The notes beneath the pieces were generated by a model. It was not told the DNA's origin, ran no database searches, and worked only from the letters and a program-made list of their open reading frames with translations. From Hormiphora californensis (lineage: Eukaryota; Ctenophora; Tentaculata; Cydippida; Pleurobrachiidae), in contig CM035357.1 of assembly GCA_020137815.1 (NCBI GenBank), forward strand, positions 3,972,996 to 4,036,995: DNA of 64,000 nt. Reading direction: 5' to 3'. Within the stretch, counting starts at the first letter, position 1; each line of letters starts with the position of its first letter. Made by a program: the position numbers and the translations under genes. Below are positions 55,985 to 64,000 of this stretch, piece after piece.

Positions 55985-55999
55985 ACGAACTCGAATGAA

Positions 56000-56838
56000 A
56001 ACAGGGTTTGAGGTGCAAGCAGACAGCCCGGAAGTGACTTCCCTGAGCCTCCTTGAGTTGAATCATTTCAACACACCCCAGCTAGCCCTGTCTGGCGCCG
56101 CGACCCCGTCAAATGGGGTATGGCGCCGCCATACAGAGCTAACCGACACAAATTGAAACTCGATAGTTTTTCTCGATAGAAAAGAAATAGGCTTATTGAA
56201 ATTGACTTTTAACATTATTGTAGGGGCAGTGTGTAAATATGCATCCACGCGATACAGGTGGAAACTCGCCAATAAATTCACGTAGCAGTAACGGCAGGCA
56301 GATATGTGCTGCTGTGCCAGTCACTACCTCGATATAAACGAAAAACTGCTGACAAATGAATATTAGTGTTGTTGTAAAGAGATTACAATTCTTGGAAATA
56401 TTAGAACTTTTAGAGATGTTTAGACTTAATCGGAAACCAGTTATTGAAAGTGGTGTCACAATTGGTATGTATGTCACTTGGTATGTATGTCACTTGGTAT
56501 GGTGCTCCGCATTTGGATAAACTGTAACTCTATTGGAAATTTAGGGTACTAAATTAATTGTAATCTCTTAACACATCACCCTGTATTTGCAACACGCACA
56601 CACTAAAAAGAGACCAGGAAATAACCTGAAAGATCTGAACGAGCGCTTAAAGAAGGAGAAGTATGCGACGCGGCCTGAAAACCAACAAATTGTTCAAAGA
56701 ATCTAAACGCCATTGTATATATCTATACATTATACGTGTATATAATTTATGTATATTGAAAGCCGATCCGCATTAGATCATCATAATATCACTTATCATA
56801 CTTCAGAGTACTATAATATAGCGATATATAGTTACCAT
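56000..56838. other. Intergenic, no gene seen
   Basis: A small hairpin, GGCGCCGCGACCCC...GGGGTATGGCGCC, lies at about 56094-56123. Three copies of GTATGTATGTCACTTG lie in tandem at about 56465-56500. ORFs of 60-95 residues lack splice or family support. Confidence 0.45.
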
Positions 56839-58192
56839 ATATATTAGGGTGCGTCATTTTGCAAAAAAGTTTTCCGATTTGACTGAAACCTTCCCAGAAG
56901 TTGTGGACAGGTACACAGAGAAGGACTGTGAAGTTTCAGCCCCCTACTCCAACTCCTTACGGGTACAAAATGCTTTTTATGCGCATGGGAAGTGTTACTT
57001 CCCGCGCGCCCATTTTGGCCCATTTTTGCCATTTTAGGACATCCAAAAAATCTACAAAAATTTCTAGTTGCTTCTTGGATTGCTAAGAGTCGTTTATAAG
57101 TCAAATAAAAGCATTTAAACGATTTTTGTAAAAAAATAATTTTATTTTTCCCCCATTTTTGGCAGGCTTGACACAAGGCTTCATTTCATATCCTTCCATT
57201 TGACCTTTGCTGTTGTTTTTCTTATACAGGCCCATAAACCCTCAGAGATGCTAAAAGAAGTTAATAGAGGACCATAGAGACCCAGAGAGGCCCATAGAGA
57301 CCCATAATGGCCCCTATATACCCATAGAGGCCTATGCGGGATGGCATTGAGGTTCATAGAGGCCCCTTAGAGGGTCATAGAGACCAATTAAGGTCCATAG
57401 AGGCCCACACAGGCCACTAGAGCTTCATAGAGTCCCCTTAAAGGCCCATAGAGACCGACAGAGGGTTTATGTATGCACATAGAGGTCCATAAAGCTTCAA
57501 AGAGGCCCGTAGATGCCATTAGAGGCTTATAGAGTCCTCTTGAGGCCCCTTAGAGAGTATATAGACCATCTGTCGGTCTCTATGGGCCTTTAAGGGGACT
57601 CTATGAAGCTCTAGTGGCCTGTGTGGGCCTCTATGGACCTTAATTGGTCTCTATGACCCTCTAAGGGGCCTCTATGAACCTCAATGCCATCCCGCATAGG
57701 CCTCTATGGGTATATAGGGGCCATTATGGGTCTCTATGGGCCTCTCTGGGTCTCTATGGTCCTCTATTAACTTCTTTTAGCATCTCTGAGGGTTTATGGG
57801 CCTGTATAAGAAAAACAACAGCAAAGTTCAAATGGAAGGATATGAAATGAAGCCTTGTGTCAAGCCTGCCAAAAATGGGGGAAAAATAAAATTATTTTTT
57901 TACAAAAATCGTTTAAATGCTTTTATTTGACTTATAAACGACTCTTAGCAATCCAAGAAGCAACTAGAAATTTTTGTAGATTTTTTGGATGTCCTAAAAT
58001 GGCAAAAATGGGCCAAAATGGGCGCGCGGGAAGTAACACTTCCCATGCGCATAAAAAGCATTTTGTACCCGTAAGGAGTTGGAGTAGGGGGCTGAAACTT
58101 CACAGTCCTTCTCTGTGTACCTGTCCACAACTTCTGGGAAGGTTTCAGTCAAATCGGAAAACTTTTTTGCAAAATGACGCACCCTAATATAT
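56839..58192. mobile_element. 1.35-kb palindromic element
   Basis: Two 623-bp arms (56839-57461 and 57570-58192) are almost exact reverse complements with a 108-bp loop; I noticed one substitution. The ends are TATTAGGGTGCGTCATTTTG and its complement, set in an AT-rich target. The inner third of each arm is a degenerate 11-12-bp tandem repeat around CATAGAGGCCC. The 110-residue ORF seen in both arms is identical because the arms are; it has no family features and I do not call it a gene. Confidence 0.88.
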
Positions 58193-58637
58193 ATATATGA
58201 ATATATGTAGTATATATGTATATTATATATGCATGTACTATATCCAATACTGCGAATCTAATCAGGTGATTTGGAAGACGGGATTTCGTCTGTGGGGCAA
58301 TAGATTCAGAGTATTAAAGTAAACCTTGCTGTTAGCGGCCCCAACACGCACGTTTTCCCGACATCACAAACTTGACCGAACTCAGTTAAAACTTTAACCT
58401 TCTCTACTTCAGGACTATCTTAGAACATACTTTTAGGGAATATGAGTTATAGCCACAACAATTTTTAGGGCCTTAGAATAAATGATCCAAACTATGTGCA
58501 ATAATGATCAGCGTAGGAGATATATATGTGTAACTACGGTATATATATAAAGGTTAATGTGTGACAGACACCCAAACACGCACACACACTCACACACACA
58601 CACACACTGAGCTGTACCTCTTATAACAAGAATTGTT

Positions 58638-58726
58638 ACAGTCGGACCCTGATATACCGGCATCTCGATTTACCGGGCAAAATGGCTTCCCCCGAGAGGA
58701 TCCCGGTAAATCGGGGTCTGACTGTA
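58638..58726. mobile_element. ~90-bp pogo-like MITE
   Basis: CAGTCGGACCCTGATATACCGG ... CCGGTAAATCGGGGTCTGACTG with TA on both sides. It is a compact, hairpin-only member of the family at 3283-4100. Confidence 0.8.
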
Positions 58727-60287
58727 TAATCATCAGTGCAGGGAGCAATATCAAGTATAGATTTCAACCTGACACGGCCATCGATCCCACCAAGTTGCTG
58801 TGTAATTGGTCCTCAGGGAAACATGCCCAAGTAGCAAACCTTGTTTAGGGTCTAAAGTTCTCCCACGGCCTCGCTCCTGAGACAAGATCTCAAAAAGAAG
58901 AATTGTCTCTATCCTTGCAAAGGGGGCGGAGCCCATGAGAAATCTTAAAAAAACCCTAAGTTAGGATTTACTTGGGTGCTATCCTAAAAACCTCTCGACA
59001 ACGCCTGACAACTAGGGATCAAACTTAACTGATGCAATATGTATGACATATTAATATATATGGCGATGTTTGTGCTCAATTATATCGGCTACAACATATA
59101 GTTCTTAAGATCTTAACAAACATTTTACGGGGAAAAATACGCGAATTCTTATATCACTTTCACTGGAAAATATCTCGCAATATAACATGTGTACGAACTA
59201 TCTTAAATCTTGAAAGTAAGAAATAGTTAACGTACACAACCAGACACTAACACACTGAATCAGACCGATAAAAGATCAAGACGTAGAGAGACACAGATTA
59301 ACTTTTGTACGTGATACATTTCCTTATCTTACACGTGTTTGATAACACTGTAAGGTATCATAACTGTGGAAAAATCAAACGCGGATGGAAATAATTGCAC
59401 GTGCAAGATAGGAAACGAACACGAACAAATAGTTAATCTGGTATGTGCACGTGTAAACGATTAAAAAACGCTTAAACAATCATCAACATGTAATTACTGG
59501 GGAATCTCTATCTCTAACTCTCTCTCTCTATCTCACTCTCACTCTCTCTTTCTCACTCTATCTTTCTCACTTAAACGGGGGGTTCCTAGAACCTACATAA
59601 TACCAACGGTAACAATTAACAGAACTAAAAGAACAAAGTATTACCCAAAATATCTCTCTCTACGTAGGTGTTGTAGTTGCGGTATTGTCCATCTCTCTCT
59701 CTCTCTCTCTACTGGCGAAATAGATCCAGCGAATTGGGGCACAATTAGCATCCAACCCTCTCTGATTATTAACTTATTATTAAGAAAAAAAAAGAAATCG
59801 TGCGTAATACCATTGTTATGCTTAACTCCATGCAAAAGCACACACAAACACACATGCCATGTATACGATAATTCTTCACACGTGCAAAATCTCCATAGTC
59901 CGCACGTGCAAAAACTGTATGCGCAAGAAAAACACCGATCTCTTACGAGCCATATTACAAGCACATGTATACGCAATTTAAGCGCCATTTAAAAAGCAAA
60001 CACGCACATAAAACTATATATGTATCATATGTAAATATGAATAATGTCTCGCACTCTGGATAAGAATGATAATAATTGTAGATCCTAGAACACGCATGGG
60101 GGGCAGATCCTAGATTTCACAGCTCTCACGTTGGGGGGTTATCAGTATATTAATATTCATATAATATATGTATGTATATGTATATAATATAATATAAGGT
60201 ACCATATATCTCGGCACACGAGTATGTATCTCTCAGAAAGAACACACAAGAGTTTGAAAAATGGGGGATAATTTGGGGGGTATTAAA

Positions 60288-60397
60288 CAGGAACCGACCG
60301 AAACAAGTAAACAACCAATCAGAACTCGTTATTTAGGTCACGTGACTGGTTATCAGCCAATCAGGGACCAGTATTTCCTGATTCAGGTCGGTTCCTG
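60288..60397. mobile_element. hAT-like MITE, copy 3
   Basis: Ends CAGGAACCGACCGAAAC / GGTCGGTTCCTG with a perfect 8-bp target duplication GTATTAAA on both sides (60280-60287 and 60398-60405). This is the clearest copy and supports the hAT assignment of the family. Confidence 0.9.
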
Positions 60398-60926
60398 GTA
60401 TTAAAGTATGGTTGTGAACTCTGGAACATCACGCCAGTATTTCTCTTTCATTGAAAGTAATAACCGGTGCCACACGCGTCGACTCCCATCGTACATGTCG
60501 TACCGTAACCCACACCACATTACATGTGTATAGCTCTGTAATACATGTCCCGTGCAATGGGCTAGATATATATATATATGGGAGCACTCTGTATGGATAT
60601 CACACACCCAGGATTAGAGAACTGCACTGGGCACTAGATTCTAGCTCGTGTGAGGTAGTTGTGTGTGCTCCACACATAATAGTCTGCTCAGAATTGGGAT
60701 AGTATAATACACAACCTCAACATGTTATTCTTGGTGAGGGCTGGGGCGTGAAGCCAGGATTCCAGAGAAACACTCTATATTATCTCAATCTCACAGCAAA
60801 AACAGAAATTTTAGCTCTCTCTTTCTCATCTCTATCTCTCTCTCTCTCTATCTCTCTATTTCTCTTACTCAATCTCTATTTAAAATCAATACAGTGTCTC
60901 CCTAAAGAAGAACTCGATAGTAACAT

Positions 60927-61034
60927 AGTAACCGACCGACACAAGTAAACAACCAATCAGAATTCGTTATTTAGGTCACGTGACTGGTTATCAGCCAATC
61001 AGGGACCAGTATTTCCTGATTCGGTCGGTTCCTG
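60927..61034. mobile_element. hAT-like MITE, copy 4
   Basis: ACCGACCGACACAAGTAAAC ... TCGGTCGGTTCCTG, internally almost identical to the other three copies, including GGTCACGTGACTGGTTATCA. Its first bases are eroded, and no clean 8-bp duplication is visible. Confidence 0.8.
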
Positions 61035-61262
61035 CTGCATTAGTATAGCAGTGGCTAACTTTCTCTCTAACTACAACTAAATCTCTCTCTCTCTCTCTCT
61101 CTCCCACAAACTTAATGTCCCTTTCTGTCACACTCAAAAGAATGTGATATGGTGACACGTGTTGTTTGCACGTCTCTCTCTCTCTCTCTCTGACACGAGC
61201 TTGTGTAACAATGGCGCATATATATATATGTATGTATATATATATATTCCAGCGCCATGTCC

Positions 61263-62732
61263 TCAGCTGGTCAGGGGCGACTCCAGCTTAATACTGGGCA
61301 TTTGAAAGGGAGCTCCCATAGTGTTGCTGTTGTTGTTGTTGTTGTTGTTGTTGTTGCTGTTGTTGCTGGATACTTGAACCCCTCCTGGAGCCTGGATGTT
61401 CGGCCATATCAGACTTGTCGGCATGTTGGAGTTGATGGACGTCTGATGGTCCAACACCTGATGAACCTGCAATGATACACGAGGTTTAGTTACTCCTTCA
61501 TATAATAGTTTTTTCCAAAAAAAAGCTGGTGCAGGTGATGTTAGGTAGGTTGTATTGAAAGAAATGGCTGCTCCTTCATAATACTATCTGTTGAACACAC
61601 ACACCTGATGTTGCTCCTTCATAAAACTATCTATTGAACACACACCTGATGTTGCTCCTTCATAAAACTATCGGTTGAACACACACACCTGATGTTGCTC
61701 CTTCATAAAACTATCTGTTGTACACACACCTGATGTTGTTGGTTGGCCGAGTTGTTGTTGTTGTTGCTGGCTGAGGCTGCCGCCGCTGTAGCAAAACGGA
61801 ACTGCTGTTGGGGATTTAGGCCGGCCGCTGCCGCGTAACCCGGCAAACTGGTGATTGATGCTGCGAGACTTGGCATCGCTGAAGGGAAATACTACGGTTA
61901 ATCATCCACCCATTCACGGGCACCTAATGGTAACCAAATGGTAACCAGAGTACCCGAGTGGTAACCATTTATGGTAACCATGGTTTACCACGTGATAAAT
62001 CTTTAAGAAAATCCCCAACACGAACATAAATCAACCAGACCCATATAATACAGATCTGCACACTCATAATCACAATCCAATCAATTCACGCACAAACACA
62101 CAATGGGTAAGAATTAATGCAAAATTAGTTGCCATTTATTCCTAGAATATCACTTCACTTTATAGTGATATTCTAGGAATCATTTTAATTTGAACTTTGT
62201 ATTTAAAACCCCCTCCCCCCGCTTGATGCTTGATCCAGTTTGAAACCATTGAAACACGGAAGTTTACTAGAAAATAGAATTTCCATGCGTGATGATAATT
62301 CTAAAAATGTCTCACACACTAGCAAACACTGACTGGAGCAGGAAGTGCTCTAACAAAGGGACCATCTAGTAAGGAGTGGCGGGGGGAGAAAACATTATGC
62401 TGAGTTCTGTGTTTGCGTTCTGTTATTAATGCTTTTTCATAGCCTTTGCACCACTATAACCTTTTTGTCGAAACCATTATAATTACCACGAATTAATTAA
62501 TCAATTAATAACCCCACACACACACACATGGATATAACACGTCACGTGTCGACTAACCCTGACTCACATGCGGTACTCGTGTAGGGGAGAGAGGGAAGTC
62601 CAATATCACTGGTAACAGCCGTCAGGGCGGACTGGTAGAAGGACGGATTGGTGGTTGTTGGGGAGTGCCAGTTTCCCGTTAGGTACTGGTGGTTCAGCCC
62701 GTGGTAGTTCGGGTTGATACTGCTGAGGTCCG
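61263..62732 (-). CDS. 3' exons of a probable transcription factor (DNA-binding part outside or unseen)
   Basis: Three exons in transcript order: 62732-62568, 61878-61730, 61466-61263, joined in phase and ending with a stop. They encode a low-complexity tail: ADLSSINPNYHGLNHQYLTG, then SLPGYAAAAGLNPQQQFRFA with poly-Ala, a run of Asn/Ser/Gln, and the end QMPSIKLESPLTS. IKLE fits a SUMO-acceptor site. Such Asn/Gln/Ala-rich tails are typical of activation regions of developmental transcription factors, but no DNA-binding domain is in these exons and none was found between 62733 and 64000, so the family cannot be named. The poly-Asn run (nine AAC/CAG-type codons) is microsatellite-like. Confidence 0.6.
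61600..61740 (-). repeat. Tandem duplication of an exon end and its splice donor
   Basis: Units of about 41-44 bp are repeated four times; on the minus strand each begins with CAACATCAG/GTGTGTG, the 3' end of exon 61878-61730 plus its donor, followed by ...GATAGTTTTATGAAGGAG. Donor-bearing copies are at 61730, 61689, 61646 and 61605. Only the first is continuous with the exon. Confidence 0.85.
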
Positions 62733-63428
62733 CTGAGAGAGAGAGAGGGGTGTTTTAAGGAGTGGTCGGGTATTTTATCTACTAGAAACAAAACGCAGGG
62801 GATCGGGGATGCTACTTTTGATTGATATTCAACAGACATAAAAAATCATTATATGGGTTGATTGAGAGATTTTTATCCTCAGACGAGAATTCATAACTTC
62901 AATTGGACGTTCCTTTCTAGGGCGTGTTGGGGAGAGGGAGAGAGAAACAGGGAGGGAAAGGGAAATGAAGTCGGAGAGAGAAACATAGAGACCGAGAGAG
63001 ATCAGAGAGATAGATAGACATAAAGAGATAGCAAGGGGGGGGGGGTCCAGCCCTAAAAAAAGCTAAGCTATCGGCCAAAATCAGGGTACCTTTAGCTTTT
63101 TTTAGCTTTTTTTAGCTTTTTTTAGCTTTTTTAGCTTTTTTTAGCTTTTTTTAGGCTAAAAAAGCTAAAAAAAGCTAAAAAAAGCTAAAATTGAGTTTTT
63201 AGTGGATTCATATAGGTTCGAATCCCGCTGACGCCAAATTTTTTAAACTTTTATTATAACGTTTTATAACGTTTTTTGAACTTTTTTAAAACTATTTTTA
63301 CAAATAAAAACAAGGAAGTTTAGTTCAACAGTTTACACATGTTTCAATACAAAATTGTATTTCATCAGAACTGAATCACACTTGTCCCGTTCCAGGTTTC
63401 TTGCTTGCTCCTTCATAAAGCCATCCAA
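62733..63428. repeat. Simple repeats, AGCTTTTTTT hairpin, tRNA-like B-box
   Basis: 63092-63190 consists of five or six AGCTTTTTTT units followed by their reverse complement (AGCTAAAAAA), a long snap-back. At about 63211-63235, ATAGGTTCGAATCCCGCTGA carries a canonical tRNA T-arm/B-box (GGTTCGAATCC), followed by CGCCA. That suggests the 3' piece of a tRNA-derived SINE rather than a tRNA gene, as no D-arm is seen. A G-run lies at 63037-63046. Confidence 0.5.
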
Positions 63429-63755
63429 TTAGAGATTGTATTTCTTGTGATGTCTGCAACTACCCATGATCTCGCTTCTCCGGTTTAGGAGTTGGTGGTT
63501 CCTGGACTCCATCAAAATCTCCATCTTCTCGGTAGTGCACAGGTCACAGAACCGATCCCCAATTCTGTACGGTCTTCCCTTTTTCCTCACTTTCCAAGTG
63601 ATCCCGAATGTGATCCCCCTGTCCTTCAACTCCCACACCTTTTCAGACAGCCTTGTAGATGTTCTTTTTTCGGAGTTGTTGAATGTGTGCTTGTGCTGGC
63701 TGAATCGGGTTTTAAATGAGTTCCCTGTTAACCCGATGTAGAACAGGGAACTCAT
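63429..63755 (-). pseudogene. Penelope-like GIY-YIG endonuclease fragment
   Basis: The 108-residue ORF contains FYIGLTGNSFKTRFSQHKHT (GIY-YIG core Tyr, Gly and Arg), then WELKDRGITFGITWKV and a CDLCTTEK..I segment, the order seen in the C-terminal endonuclease of Penelope-like retroelements. The reverse transcriptase that should precede it is absent; instead the inverted copy follows after 12 bp. It is a fragment, not a working element. Confidence 0.75.
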
Positions 63756-64000
63756 TTAAAACCCGATTCAGCCAGCACAAGCACACATTCAACAACTCCG
63801 AAAAAAGAACATCTACAAGGCTGTCTGAAAAGGTGTGGGAGTTGAAGGACAGGGGGATCACATTCGGGATCACTTGGAAAGTGAGGAAAAAGGGAAGACC
63901 GTACAGAATTGGGGATCGGTTCTGTGACCTGTGCACTACCGAGAAGATGGAGATTTTGATGGAGTCCAGGAACCACCAACTCCTAAACCGGAGAAGCGAG
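63471..64000. repeat. 530-bp palindrome of the endonuclease fragment, cut by window end
   Basis: Arms 63471-63729 and 63742-64000 are near-exact reverse complements about a 12-bp loop. Both carry the endonuclease fragment, facing opposite ways. The right arm reaches the last base of the window, so the palindrome may extend further. It may be a head-to-head Penelope insertion or an assembly fold-back. Confidence 0.85.

Larger units (their letters stand above)
58727..61262. other. Intergenic with microsatellites and two hAT-like MITEs
   Basis: CT tracts lie at 59510-59575, 59690-59710, 60820-60870, 61084-61105 and 61173-61191, and AT runs at 60568-60578 and 61218-61245. CACGTGCAA-type words recur between 59395 and 59915. 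There is no gene support. 61230-61262 is the 3' flank of the minus-strand gene ending at 61263. Confidence 0.6.

Noticed and set aside
56844-58187. Identical 110-residue ORFs in opposite directions
   Set aside because: They are mirror copies in the palindrome arms; no domain, no codon signature, flanked by tandem repeat.
63205-63240. tRNA gene
   Set aside because: Only a T-arm-like GGTTCGAATCC and CCA-like end; no D-arm, anticodon arm or acceptor pairing found.

Overview
This window looks like nuclear DNA of an animal with a compact, intron-rich genome. Genes have many short GT-AG introns, encode metazoan families (M14 digestive-type carboxypeptidase, arylsulfatase-B-like enzyme, serine dehydratase, YKT6 R-SNARE, MFS transporter) and lie close together, with simple repeats and small foldback or TIR elements between them and inside introns. 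A sponge (demosponge, for example an Amphimedon-like animal) is my best guess from gene structure and repeat style. No single sequence here proves it.

Layout: 1-3031 holds three foldback/TIR elements and no convincing gene. 3032-11170 (+) is a secreted M14 carboxypeptidase whose last intron (4.6 kb) holds a split pogo-like element, degenerate repeats and a block of homopolymer noise. 12388-15613 (+) is an arylsulfatase-B-like gene with an acidic repeat insert. Converging on it, 16143-18333 (-), is a secreted protein with a very similar acidic repeat. 18940-21311 (+) is an L-serine/threonine dehydratase-like gene. 21478-27581 (-) is a long coiled-coil protein of unknown family. 28962-30175 contains a nearly perfect 970-bp hairpin element. 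30342-30929 (+) is an intronless YKT6. 32166-32765 and 33211-33903 (+) are tandem genes for a small secreted peptide family (signal peptide, heptad segment, four-cysteine tail). 35001-40754 (-) is an MFS-type transporter with an N-terminal extension of about 800 residues built of W-Y repeats. 40755-50662 is simple repeats and foldback elements, one with inverted LINE ORF1 fragments inside. 50663-54910 (+) is a multi-exon EF-hand protein. 55138-58192 contains two unusual elements, one with a 15-bp direct repeat at its ends and one a 1.35-kb palindrome. 61263-62732 (-) is the 3' part of a gene that resembles the tail of a transcription factor. 63429-64000 is a palindromic Penelope-like endonuclease fragment running off the window edge.

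The most unusual points are: (a) the near-identical acidic repeat motif in two neighbouring, convergent genes; (b) the four-cysteine peptide family; (c) the W-Y repeat MFS fusion; (d) four places in three genes where conserved coding sequence continues only after a +1 shift, most cautiously sequence errors but all of the same sign; (e) the large, nearly perfect palindromes. The homopolymer block at about 9.1-9.8 kb warns that base quality is poor in places.
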